From: Chrysochromulina parva | Taxonomy: Eukaryota > Haptophyta > Prymnesiales > Chrysochromulinaceae | Direction of reading: 5' to 3' | Assembly (NCBI GenBank): GCA_002887195.1 | Contig: PJAB01000547.1 | Location: 1 to 24,165 of the forward strand | Length of the DNA stretch: 24,165 nt | In this document: positions 9,701-16,691 of the stretch, piece by piece | How positions within the stretch are numbered: the stretch's first letter is position 1 | Layout: each line of letters opens with the position of its first letter | Translations under genes and position numbers: made by a program | Notes under the pieces: generated by a model | What the model was told of the DNA's origin: nothing | Seen by the model: only the letters and a program-made list of their open reading frames with translations | Databases searched by the model: none

Positions 9701-12614
9701 GCAGCCGCGGCCCGCCGTACTCGCATACAATCTGCCCCTTGGCACACGGCACGCGTGCAAAGAGGCCAAGCCCCACGACGTCGTCCACCGGTGCCACGAA
9801 GCAGAAGCGATCCACCCAAGTCGATCGCTCCGCCGCAAGCTGCTGCGCGCGATGGAGCGCAGCACGCCCCTCGTGTACCTCCGCTAGCAGAGCCGCCTCC
9901 GAGAGCAGCTGCGGCGCCGCCCGCTCCTCATGCCGCAGCTGAAAGCCGCAGCACACTGGGCTGCCAGCGGGCGCGGCACACCACCAGTGCTGTCGCAGCC
10001 ATACCGCCGGCCGGCCGCAGCCACAGCGCGGCACGAACAGCCCCGCTGGCGGTGCCGCCGCCTCGAAGCCACACCCGACTGTCTCTACCTGTGGGGAAGG
10101 TTGCCCTTCCTCGAGGCCCATGCGCGCCCACGACGACGCCTCGGCCCCCCCGAAGCTCTGATTGGCGTTGATTGGCGCGTCGTCGTGGGCGTCGACCAGC
10201 GCGTACGCGCACCACCAGCGCCGCGTCGGCGCGTGCCAGCGTGCTGGCGCGTCACAGAGGCAGCGCAGCACATGCTGCGCTGGCGCAGGAGGTTCAAATA
10301 CGGGAGGTAGCACGACCTGGTGATCGGGCCCTAGGTTGATGCGCATCTGGCGCCATCGTGAGGCCGGCCGTTGATCATCGAAGATGCTGGGTCGGCTCGC
10401 CGACGTGAAGACGAGTGCCGTGCTGCTGCTGCCGCCGCCGCTGCCGCCGCCGCTGACGCTGCAGATGCTGTTGTGCTGGACGCTGCTGCCGGCCGCACCG
10501 GCGGCACCGGCGGCGTCAGAGCACGCGACAGCCCCTGACCGGTCGAGAGCGCCGTAATGAGCGCCATCCTTCGGGCGCTTGGCGAGCGGCAGTGCCGGCG
10601 GCGGCATCAGCTGGGCAGCCCGCTTCAAGGCCGCCATCTTCCGTTTGAGGAGTTCGGATGGGCGCGGCGGCCGAGGTGTGAACGACCGGGGTGTGAACGA
10701 CCGAGGGGGAGGGCGTCCGCTCGGCCCGTAACCGCCGCCGCTGCCGCCGCCGTAACCGCCGCCGCTGCCGCCGCCGCTGCCGCCGCCGCTGCCACCGCTG
10801 CTACCGCTGCCGCCGGCACTGGCGACGGGCCGCATACCTCCCAGTGGGACGCTGCTGACGCCCTGCGACTGCTTGCGTTGCATGCGCCGCTCCTCACGCT
10901 TCCGCTCCTCAAACTCGAGGATCAAGTTCTTGTCAAAGATCGCCTCTTCATCTTCCCAACTGGCGTGCGAGAGGTCGTAGCCTTCCCACTCGATGAGGAA
11001 CTGACGCACACGCCCCTTGCCTCGCACCCGCCGAACGCGGTCCTTGATCAGTGACTTGACCTCGTAGACGTCGTCGAACCTCGAGTCACTCTCGTCGTCT
11101 TCGCCCTCCTCGCCCTCCTCCTCGCCCTCCTCCTCGCCCTCCTCGCCCTCCTCCACCTCCTCCACCTCAGAGGCCTCCTCCAACTCCTCTGGCTCTTCCC
11201 GCTCCCCGGTCTCCTCGAGGTGTGCATGTGAATCACGCGGGGGCTCCTGCCCAAGCTCGCACGCGCGGCACCCGTCCTGTGCAGCTCCCGGACGCATCCA
11301 GCAAAACCATTCCATGTCCGGGTTCGGCCGCGCTGTCCCGGGCGGCAGCACTCGCCACTGATGGCATCGATCACACTGCACCGAGAGCCGGTAGACGCGA
11401 GCGTGGCCGTTGGACGCGAGCGTGGCCGAACCCGAAGCCGCCTCTCCACCAGCAGCCGTGTCCACCTCCAGCTCCAGCTCCACCTCCACCTCCACCTCAT
11501 CCTCCACGTCATCGTCCACCTCGTCCTTCTCCTCGTCCTTCTCTTCGTCCTTCTCCTCGCCCCCCCTCTCACCCCCCCTCTCGTCCGCCCTCTGGCGCTC
11601 CCGCTGCGGCTCACCCTCGACCTGCAGTTGTCCGAGCGCCCTCTCGACCACCAGGTTATGCCACTTGGTCTCCCCATCGTCGTACACGACCAGATGCTCC
11701 GGCGAACAAAAGTCGCTCACGACGCCCGACCACCACTGAGCTGGCGAGTCACCCGCCCAGAGGATGCCCACGCGCTTGCCGATGAGATCAGGACCAAAGG
11801 GTTTCTGGCCTGCTGGCAGCGCTTGCGTCAGCGGGAGGAGTCGCGAACTCCGGGGGGGCTGCGCCCTCGTCGGCGGCCGTATCTCCGCAGGCTTCGGGTG
11901 CTCCCCTCGCCGCTCGTCGGACTGCGGGTCGAGCTCTGGCCAGATGCCAGCTCGAGGGGAGCTCCGGCCAGATCTCATCGACGGGTCGAGCTCCGGCCGG
12001 TCGGCCACGGGCTCTTCACGGCCCTCAACCTCTTCACGGCCCTCCGCCTCTTCACGGCCCTTCGCCTCTTCACAACCCTTCGCCTCTTCACGGCCCTCCA
12101 CCTCTTCACAACCCTTCGCCTCTTCACGGCCCTCCACCTCTTCACGGCCCTCCACCTCTGCCTCCTGTTGCTCGAGCTCTTCGAGCGCCAGGTCGCCGGA
12201 GATGGCATCGTCGTCGTCGTCGACGTCATCGTCCACCGCATTGTCTTCGTCTTCACGGTCCACCTCGACGACAAGCATCACATCGTCATCATCATCCATC
12301 ATCGAGGCATCCTCAGCGGTGGGGTCGGAGCTCATGGGATCAGAGCTCGACGATGCTTTTGTTTCCGCAGACGCTGACGCTGACCACATCGCAAGCGCCA
12401 GCGAAGGAATCGTGACAGGTGTATCGGTCTCATGGGTGTCGGATGGTGCAGGGCGCTTCGCGGCGCGGCTACGATTGCGCCCTGAATCTAGATCAATGCC
12501 GGCAACTCGAAACTCCAGATAGCACTTGGGATTCTTGCAACGCTGGGTCGGGTGGAGCGGCCCATCGTTTAATGCAGTGCAATTTGTGCAAAGCCATCCG
12601 GCGGAGCCACGCAT
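6744..12614 (-). CDS. Multidomain SET histone methyltransferase (Tudor-CW-chromo-SET-SANT-PHD-CXXC)
   Basis: A single 1956-residue exon. The chosen ATG (12612-12614) starts MRGSAGWLCTNC; the frame also allows an ATG at 12698. Order by eye: RanBP2-like finger (W7, C9, C12, C26, C31); GREE repeats; Tudor-like (276-321, ends YDDGE); acidic run (352-386); CW finger (405-455, QCDRCHQW ... FCW); chromodomain (513-572); two GRF-like fingers (780-812, 859-897); SET (934-1070: GLGLFA, CEYGG, SFANHSRLPNAEF, EIRIDYENG); SANT/Myb (about 1151-1204); PHD (about 1212-1266); coiled coil (about 1417-1485); zinc ribbon (about 1717-1765); half CXXC-like motif (DCGACKNCLDKPKFGG, about 1880). No Cys-rich post-SET is seen. 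It would methylate a histone lysine in the nucleus using S-adenosylmethionine; CW and chromo folds usually read methyl-lysine. The target lysine cannot be told from sequence. Divergent with the JmjC gene. Confidence 0.85.
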   Translation of the reverse strand: MRGSAGWLCTNCTALNDGPLHPTQRCKNPKCYLEFRVAGIDLDSGRNRSRAAKRPAPSDTHETDTPVTIPSLALAMWSASASAETKASSSSDPMSSDPTAEDASMMDDDDDVMLVVEVDREDEDNAVDDDVDDDDDAISGDLALEELEQQEAEVEGREEVEGREEAKGCEEVEGREEAKGCEEAKGREEAEGREEVEGREEPVADRPELDPSMRSGRSSPRAGIWPELDPQSDERRGEHPKPAEIRPPTRAQPPRSSRLLPLTQALPAGQKPFGPDLIGKRVGILWAGDSPAQWWSGVVSDFCSPEHLVVYDDGETKWHNLVVERALGQLQVEGEPQRERQRADERGGERGGEEKDEEKDEEKDEVDDDVEDEVEVEVELELEVDTAAGGEAASGSATLASNGHARVYRLSVQCDRCHQWRVLPPGTARPNPDMEWFCWMRPGAAQDGCRACELGQEPPRDSHAHLEETGEREEPEELEEASEVEEVEEGEEGEEEGEEEGEEGEDDESDSRFDDVYEVKSLIKDRVRRVRGKGRVRQFLIEWEGYDLSHASWEDEEAIFDKNLILEFEERKREERRMQRKQSQGVSSVPLGGMRPVASAGGSGSSGGSGGGSGGGSGGGYGGGSGGGYGPSGRPPPRSFTPRSFTPRPPRPSELLKRKMAALKRAAQLMPPPALPLAKRPKDGAHYGALDRSGAVACSDAAGAAGAAGSSVQHNSICSVSGGGSGGGSSSTALVFTSASRPSIFDDQRPASRWRQMRINLGPDHQVVLPPVFEPPAPAQHVLRCLCDAPARWHAPTRRWWCAYALVDAHDDAPINANQSFGGAEASSWARMGLEEGQPSPQVETVGCGFEAAAPPAGLFVPRCGCGRPAVWLRQHWWCAAPAGSPVCCGFQLRHEERAAPQLLSEAALLAEVHEGRAALHRAQQLAAERSTWVDRFCFVAPVDDVVGLGLFARVPCAKGQIVCEYGGPRLPTRLLTRGAYALQVPNTQHFIDGHGENSPMPGLTLPRYPASFANHSRLPNAEFQRRESVACSPWDVRFRLYIVATEPIPSGAEIRIDYENGRMSGYWNELGFTPSEGEWRSKRLVTPPPSGALPRMKGVGLVPATAAPTCIPPSSTADLIDEEDLDARTRRRPSGGVYPTLDLASALEPPRPVPFDVEEDRRLYGLVPKLLQATKSNWMLIASHLPGRNGSECRERWRALHHDSAQGSARRRERCCLCHTTEEDEWTSLTWIQCDACGRWAHVGCAGIAERHAASRPSWRCSACRDSGRLPTASGGGRAEIRSTVAAGHTGQHTGQHTGQHTGIWLDSHMVKLVTAGTRSSSSTRSARNGRIGSSGGGGSSGSGGSGGGGSSGGGGGGGGSSSGGGCGGSSGGGGSSSQPKRAEPSSDTSMQVLTTAPSLPHRDTSLPSESSKVSRWLRGVIAEVEKQDREAKARERETRRAEEKRLRADQNVERQVERWLSTLITHLSKRVEQARLFQAARASSQTAATQASAARPTAATQAPLQRPRPSPGAQVLSAVVVASRCLSSAPQPGDHVCGPLSVLPPPPCCVLPPGCMQMADSMAAPASEPVRAPLQWKPTWLPPDGQAYVPPHGPEYSTAWGNRIATHVQEQGRANAQHAQANAPGPANVSASHAGAMLAQQAPGLALAHWVGPAAGHSSSAVPMRLPLPGLLSSAPSQGLPGQPTPGKQLPAQPTPGQPLPWQPLPWQPPPGQPPRLEKQLRFSCTNCKTLLQAPLPEVIRSGRVGAISLVCPSCRTTLYVTWPADAQIRDASPSAPSTAACPTAACPAAPVAVIPSMGPNCPNDLMAVIPSMGRVEPEALSAGGVTSVAPAQQAAQPHGGGGAPAAVPSSQPGGIGIGGGAPGGGAHARAHLPEPDSKFPGDSDCGACKNCLDKPKFGGPNTRRKSCELKDSHAGLLSMQTSAAEQSSADRAATPWATPSGVHAHDPSTQPCA
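6745..6779. repeat. 10-bp inverted repeat at SET stop codon
   Basis: CACGCACATG (6745-6754) and CATGTGCGTG (6770-6779) are perfect inverted copies around a 15-nt loop. On the minus strand the stem spans the last codons and the TGA of the SET gene, so its mRNA could fold a hairpin there. Confidence 0.7.
7168..7234 (-). repeat. 22-bp direct duplication flanking TTAGG microrepeats
   Basis: A 22-bp sequence (starting CCCATCGAAGGAATGACAGC) occurs at 7168-7189 and 7213-7234, offset by 45 bp. The 23-bp spacer carries three TTAGG motifs. On the minus strand it encodes AVIPSMGPNCPNDLMAVIPS. Confidence 0.85.
7294..7313 (-). repeat. Dispersed 20-bp element, copy in SET gene
   Basis: GCATCCCTAATTTGGGCATC, identical to 6372-6391. 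On the minus strand it is translated as DAQIRDA, the same frame and peptide as the 6044-6063 copy in the J-domain protein. Confidence 0.85.
8487..8615 (-). repeat. Gly-Ser low-complexity tract (GCCGCCGCT-type triplets)
   Basis: Imperfect triplet array of CCG/GCC/GCT on the plus strand, encoding a Gly/Ser-rich linker between the PHD finger and the coiled coil of the SET protein. Similar tracts lie at about 10421-10460 and 10731-10806. Confidence 0.8.
8703..8748 (-). repeat. 12-bp minisatellite (CCCCGTGTGCTG), HTGQ repeats
   Basis: Three full 12-bp units plus a partial one, encoding HTGQ repeats just after the PHD finger of the SET protein. The copies are identical, suggesting recent expansion. 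Confidence 0.9.
12012..12155 (-). repeat. 18-bp minisatellite, about 8 units (GREEVE/GREEAK type)
   Basis: Eight 18-bp units beginning CTCTTCACGGCCCT encode charged six-residue repeats near the SET protein N-terminus. Two variant unit types (GGCC and AACC inside) are interleaved, suggesting higher-order copying. Confidence 0.85.
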
Positions 12615-12775
12615 GACCGCGAAGACCTTCGGCAAAAAGAGAGCGATGTGTGCTGCCCCTCCTCCCTTTCCGTGTCTTGGGAGTCGACTTCTAAACATTG
12701 GCTGTGAAAAAGTTACGGAGCAAACATCGCAATCCTATTTTTGATATTTCGCGTGACGAAGCACCTCTACCAAAA
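12615..12775. promoter_or_regulatory. 161-bp divergent gap between SET and JmjC genes
   Basis: The minus-strand SET ATG (12612-12614) and plus-strand JmjC ATG (12776-12778) face away from each other across 161 bp. The JmjC-proximal half is markedly more AT-rich than the coding sequence on either side. No specific element is identified. If the SET protein starts at 12698, the gap shrinks to 77 bp. Confidence 0.5.
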
Positions 12776-14800
12776 ATGGGAGAAACCGTCCGATTGACGA
12801 AGTCTGCTCGGCGACAGCGTCGATGGCGGAGGCTGACGGCGGCGGCGACGGCGAAGATGGCGGCGGAGAAGGAGCGCCGCATGCTCGGGTGGAAGTGGAA
12901 CCTCGATGAAAGTAGGTCGGAACACTTCTGCCCGGACGCGCCCGTCCTGAGGCCGACGTTCGAGGAGTGGGCCGACTTTGCCACCTGGGTGCAATCCATG
13001 GAGCCCGCCATCAGGCCGTTTGGCGGTTGCCAGATCATCCCGCCTGCCGGCTGGGAGCATCACGCAACATTGGCACGCACGCCCGGAGTGCCCGAGGGTC
13101 AGTCGGCCGCATCCCACCGGCTAGCAGAGCGGCTTGCCGCCGCACCCGAGACGCGCATCAAGCCCATCCGACAGCACGTAGTCGGCCGCTCGGGCATCTT
13201 CCAAGCGGTCATGGAGCTGATGGACGCCGTGCCGCTGCAACGCTTTGTGGCCGACTCAGCTCGGGAGGCCGCGCCGGCGGCGGCGACGCCCGAGGAGCTC
13301 GACTCGCGCTTCTGGCGCCACATCGCCGGCGCGCCGGCGCCCGTGTATGGCGCCGATTCGTCCGAGCTTGGCAGCCTGTTCGAGCCGAGCATGAAGGAGT
13401 GGCATTTGGGTGCGCTACCGGGCGGGCCGGGGCACGACCTGACGCAGAGCCTGCCGCCGATCCCTGGGCTCAATCGTTCGATGCTCTACTTTGGGCGCTG
13501 GCGCTCATTCTTCGCGATGCACACCGAGGACTGTGAGCTGCAGGGTGCCTCGTACTTGCACTGCGGCGCGCCGAAGCGTTGGTACGTGGTCCCGCCAGCG
13601 TATGCGGAGCGCGTGCGCACCCTCACGGCCAACCTGTACCCTGAGGCGCGCAAGGCGTGCGCGCAGTTTCTGCGCCACAAGACAACACTGCTCGCGCCGG
13701 CCGTACTCAAGCGCGCGGGCATACCTGTTCACCAGCTGCTCCAGACTGAGGGCACGTTCGTCCTTGTCCTCGCGTCCGCTCTGCACTGGGGCTTCAATCA
13801 CGGCTTCAACTTGGCCGAGGCTGTGAACTTCGGGCTCGCGGCCACGTGGCTGCCACGTGCCGTGTGCCCCTCGGCCGCGCCGTGCACCTGCGACGGCGGC
13901 CAGACGCCGTACATCGATGTGGCTCTGCTGATCCGCAAGCTCAAACACAGCTTCCCACAGGCCACGCGGGACTGGTGGGTCTTCCAGTGCTCGTGTGGCG
14001 AGCTGCGCACGAGCTTTGATGACGAAACTTGTTGGCCCGAAGGGGTGCAGTTTGAGTGCGTCGGCTGCGGCACCTGGGGTCACGCCGCCTGCTATCCGCA
14101 AGCCGCACAGCTGGCCGCAGCCGCGAGCGCCACAGCGCCTTCCACAGCGCCTTCCACAGCGCCTTCCACAGTGGCAGACGTGGCGGCCGCCACAGCGCCT
14201 TCCACAGCGCTGGCTACCGCATCAGAGGCAGACGTGGCGGCCGCCGCAGAGTCCGCAGAGCTGTACTGCATCGCATGCCTCGACGCGTGGCGCGACGCGA
14301 GCCACCATAGTGAAGCGTGGACCTTCACATGCGTGTGTGGCCGGCATGAGGGCGTCACCAACGCGAGCGCAGCCACCGGCGATGCGCCGAGTGGGCGCAT
14401 GTTCGAGTGCGACGAGTGCGGCGCATGGTCGCATACCGAGTGCTACCCGGCGTATAAGGGCGTGCGGGATGAGGAGCTGCCCGACCACATGCCATGCCAT
14501 CGCTGCGCCAAACGGCTCGGCATTCGGCTCGGCCTCAGCGGTGGCGGCGCGCCCAGCCGCGTCCGAGCCAAACCGAAGAGGGGCGAGCTGGCGGCCCAGG
14601 CGGTGGCCGTAGACTCGCCACTGCGCAAGCGCACGGCAGCCTCCGTGCACGTGACGCCTCGGGCGGTCAAGCCGCGAGCCATCTCGGGGGATGCTCGCGT
14701 TGGTGACGAACCTGACGAACCTGACACCACGGGGGATGCTCGCAGCTTTCGCGGCCGGGGGAAGAAAGGGCGAAAGGAAGGTCATCCCAGTCGTGCATGA
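12776..14800 (+). CDS. KDM4-type JmjN-JmjC histone lysine demethylase with two PHD-like fingers
   Basis: 674 residues. ATG 12776 (AAAATGG context) is the first in the frame. JmjN spans about 51-95. JmjC: H249 and E251 (HTED), K267 and H337 (LHWGFNHGFN) match the Fe(II) and 2-oxoglutarate ligands of human KDM4A (H188, E190, K206, H276) with identical spacing. C295, H301 and the CTC at 370-372 match the KDM4 structural zinc site. Two fingers follow from about residues 405 and 519 (ECVGCGTWGHAACYP, ECDECGAWSHTECYP), joined by an Ala/Ser/Thr repeat linker. It should remove methyl groups from histone H3 lysines (K9 or K36 in KDM4 enzymes) in the nucleus. At the position of KDM4A N198 there is a serine (S259). 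An in-frame continuation follows the TGA. The exact target is not decidable here. Confidence 0.9.
   Translation: MGETVRLTKSARRQRRWRRLTAAATAKMAAEKERRMLGWKWNLDESRSEHFCPDAPVLRPTFEEWADFATWVQSMEPAIRPFGGCQIIPPAGWEHHATLARTPGVPEGQSAASHRLAERLAAAPETRIKPIRQHVVGRSGIFQAVMELMDAVPLQRFVADSAREAAPAAATPEELDSRFWRHIAGAPAPVYGADSSELGSLFEPSMKEWHLGALPGGPGHDLTQSLPPIPGLNRSMLYFGRWRSFFAMHTEDCELQGASYLHCGAPKRWYVVPPAYAERVRTLTANLYPEARKACAQFLRHKTTLLAPAVLKRAGIPVHQLLQTEGTFVLVLASALHWGFNHGFNLAEAVNFGLAATWLPRAVCPSAAPCTCDGGQTPYIDVALLIRKLKHSFPQATRDWWVFQCSCGELRTSFDDETCWPEGVQFECVGCGTWGHAACYPQAAQLAAAASATAPSTAPSTAPSTVADVAAATAPSTALATASEADVAAAAESAELYCIACLDAWRDASHHSEAWTFTCVCGRHEGVTNASAATGDAPSGRMFECDECGAWSHTECYPAYKGVRDEELPDHMPCHRCAKRLGIRLGLSGGGAPSRVRAKPKRGELAAQAVAVDSPLRKRTAASVHVTPRAVKPRAISGDARVGDEPDEPDTTGDARSFRGRGKKGRKEGHPSRA
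14131..14245 (+). repeat. TTCCACAGCGCC minisatellite plus 19-bp direct duplication
   Basis: Tandem 12-bp CCTTCCACAGCG units encode an APST-type linker between the two PHD-like fingers of the JmjC protein. GGCAGACGTGGCGGCCGCC occurs at 14173-14191 and again at 14227-14245, offset by 54 bp, with more of the 12-bp unit between the copies. Confidence 0.85.
14685..14743 (+). repeat. 14-bp direct duplication flanking a GACGAACCT tandem
   Basis: CGGGGGATGCTCGC occurs at 14685-14698 and 14730-14743 (offset 45 bp), with two GACGAACCT units between. It lies near the C-terminus of the JmjC protein. Confidence 0.85.
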
Positions 14801-14944
14801 AGGTTGAAGGATGCCGACTATAAGTGCCCCTACTGCCGCCTCCGCCGCCCGCCCAAGGATGCAAAAGCCGAGGGAGAGGCGCAGGCTGGAGGCGCGGGTG
14901 TGGCTCAGAACGCATGGGACGCGACGCGGATGATACAGCGTTGA
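14801..14944 (+). pseudogene. In-frame continuation after JmjC stop: broken Cys-finger tail
   Basis: Immediately after the JmjC TGA (14798-14800) the same frame stays open for 47 codons, reading KDADYKCPYCRLRRPP ... AEGEAQA before TGA at 14942. It resembles the second half of the Cys4 finger of the J-domain protein (DDWKCPECRPP ... AEGEAEA), and the JmjC tail before the stop (GRGKKGRK) resembles the preceding GTGKKGPK. The first Cys pair is absent. Best read as a decayed finger or an alternatively spliced 3' exon; stop-codon readthrough is less likely. Confidence 0.5.
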
Positions 14945-15088
14945 AGACGGGCGGGACGTGTTGATTCTTAGGCCCTGCTCTTCCAACAAGCATCATAAGC
15001 ACGCTCCATAGCGAAATCCACCCAGATTTGTTCAAAATCCGGTAAATGTTCCCCGGTCGGAATCAGACTTGTACGGAAGGTTTTTGAC
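14945..15088. other. Short convergent intergenic gap
   Basis: The 144 bp lie between the broken finger tail after the JmjC gene and the end of the minus-strand hypothetical gene. The sequence is more AT-rich than its surroundings, as expected for 3' UTRs. No feature is recognised. Confidence 0.4.
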
Positions 15089-16393
15089 CTATACGAATAC
15101 GCCCGCCCGTGCCACGTGAATAGATTTACGAGCGGAGCTGCCACCTGGACCAGAGCGGACTAGAGGCTTAGACGTGTAGATATCGTCTATCCACGGAGGC
15201 TCCCGAGGCCATGCAGCGACTGACGTGCCTGGCTCGGGCAGCGGCCAGCACGAAGCGTTGCCCCGCCCGAGTTGCACGCCTCGACGCACGAATCGCGCCT
15301 GGTAGATGGTGACGTTGCAGCGTCGCTTCGGGCCGATGGCATCCGTATCGCCGAGCCACAGCTTCCGCCGCTCAAAGTGCTTGGGAGGCACGCTCGTCCT
15401 GGCTGCAGATTGGAAGGTCCGCTGATGGTCGCGCAACGCGACCATGTCAGGGAGAGGTGTCGAGAGCTGTGGACTCTGCTGCGCCACGATTGAGAAGCGC
15501 TCCAGCAAAGACCGGTACTGCCGGTCGATGCGCATCTGAAGGATCGGCAGCCCCGAGAGTTGCATCAGGCGGCCGTGCGATGAGGAGCAGGCGGGTGAGC
15601 GAGTACATGGAGCGGATGAGGAGCAGGCGGATGAGCAGGCGAGCAGTGCAGGCTGCGCTGCCCGCCATAGCACGTAGCGCAACTTGTCGTGGGCCCGTTG
15701 CGCCGAGTCCAGTGCGGCGGCGAGCAGTGCAGGCTCTGCGTCGTGCCACCGCCATGACTCGTTGAGATAAAAGAGGGCGGACACTTGGGTGGCATTCCAA
15801 CTGAGATGAACCTGGTTATGGCCTTGAATCTCAGCCGTCGGTCGATCTCGCGCTGCGACGAAGAGTGACCAGGCGCCATAGTCTCGCAACATCGCATCCC
15901 AGTCGCGATGCGCGCAGTGCCACATCCGCGGTGGGCCGCCGCCGCGTTCTTGGCTCTGCAGCTTCTGCCATATGTAGGTCGATGTGCGCGCTGGGTCGCA
16001 CATGCGCTCTTCCGAATCGGCCTTGACCACTCGCCAAGCATCGTGGGCATAGGCGTACCCACGCCGATGGCTTGGTACGTCAAAGAAGAGGCTGCCTATC
16101 TTCATTTGGTGCGGGCGTGAAGCATTACCTCGAGGCCAGACACTTTCGAAGCGGCCAATCCGTTGTGGCGTCAGCTCAGCCTCTGTCGGAATCATCTCGG
16201 TCGCGCCCCATGTGGTGATTGGAACGTCCCAACGCAGCAAGGATGCAGCGGCGTGGTGACCTTCGCTCTCAGACTCAGCGCATTGCAGGAGGCCGGTGAT
16301 GGTGTCAGTGCTGTACTCCGGGCACTCCCACACGCGGGCGACGACGCCGCTTCGGAACAAGGCACGCCACGCGTGTGTGACGGGATCGTCCAT
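15089..16393 (-). CDS. Hypothetical protein, 434 residues
   Basis: The ATG at 16391-16393 (MDDPVTHAWRALF) is the first Met; the frame upstream to 16438 has none. I do not recognise the family. The protein is Trp-, His- and Arg-rich with no obvious signal peptide or membrane segment. A conserved-looking middle region (about residues 190-235) contains GHNQVHLSWNATQVSALFYL. A Cys/Ser-rich repeat (ACSSACSSSAPCTRSPACSS) interrupts the second half and reflects a 22-bp duplication at 15579-15600 and 15615-15636. The even composition and 1.3-kb open frame support a real gene. It converges with the JmjC gene and its 5' end faces the 3' end of the DUS gene. Confidence 0.6.
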   Translation of the reverse strand: MDDPVTHAWRALFRSGVVARVWECPEYSTDTITGLLQCAESESEGHHAAASLLRWDVPITTWGATEMIPTEAELTPQRIGRFESVWPRGNASRPHQMKIGSLFFDVPSHRRGYAYAHDAWRVVKADSEERMCDPARTSTYIWQKLQSQERGGGPPRMWHCAHRDWDAMLRDYGAWSLFVAARDRPTAEIQGHNQVHLSWNATQVSALFYLNESWRWHDAEPALLAAALDSAQRAHDKLRYVLWRAAQPALLACSSACSSSAPCTRSPACSSSHGRLMQLSGLPILQMRIDRQYRSLLERFSIVAQQSPQLSTPLPDMVALRDHQRTFQSAARTSVPPKHFERRKLWLGDTDAIGPKRRCNVTIYQARFVRRGVQLGRGNASCWPLPEPGTSVAAWPREPPWIDDIYTSKPLVRSGPGGSSARKSIHVARAGVFV

Positions 16394-16446
16394 ATCCGAT
16401 ACCGTTTTTTGTGATGCTATTCGCAGAGTGTTAACCAAGGGCCCTT

Positions 16447-16484
16447 GTGTTAACGCGTGTGTGAACGCGTGTGAACGTTAACAC
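16447..16484. repeat. 9-bp inverted repeat GTGTTAACG / CGTTAACAC within GCGTGTGTGAAC array
   Basis: Perfect 9-bp arms at 16447-16455 and 16476-16484 surround a 20-nt loop made of the AACGCGTGTG repeat. It lies 54-91 bp upstream of the hypothetical gene's ATG on the minus strand, a plausible regulatory position. Confidence 0.7.
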
Positions 16485-16643
16485 GACAGACGCGAGTGTG
16501 AACGCGTGTGTGAACGCGTGTGTGAAGGCGCGGCGGTATGGTGCGCAGCGCATCTTATTCGCACTCGCGGCATTGCCCAAAAGTTTCCCTGGGAGCGATT
16601 CATTCCCTTTTCCCTACCGCGGGCTCGTGTGTGTCCTGTCTCC

Positions 16644-16691
16644 CCCCGGTGTTTTTGAACCGCGCTCCCCCGGTGTTTTTGAACCGGGTTC
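16644..16691. repeat. Two 24-bp units able to form CCGGT/ACCGG hairpins
   Basis: CCCCGGTGTTTTTGAACCG occurs at 16644-16662 and 16668-16686, period 24. The second unit can pair CCCGGT with ACCGGG around an 8-nt loop. It lies about 70-117 bp past the DUS stop codon, so probably in its 3' UTR. Confidence 0.7.

Noticed and set aside
9444..9887. Small plus- and minus-strand frames across the SET domain
   Set aside because: The minus-strand SET motifs (NHS, EIRIDYENG) fix the real frame; the others have no domains.
11361..12377. Plus-strand open frame opposite the N-terminus of the SET gene
   Set aside because: It consists largely of Leu/Pro/Ser repeats produced by antisense reading of the GREE and acidic tracts.
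14798..14800. In-frame TGA as a selenocysteine codon
   Set aside because: The context is a Lys/Gly-rich tail, not a redox motif, and I see no SECIS-like element downstream; a broken finger explains it better.
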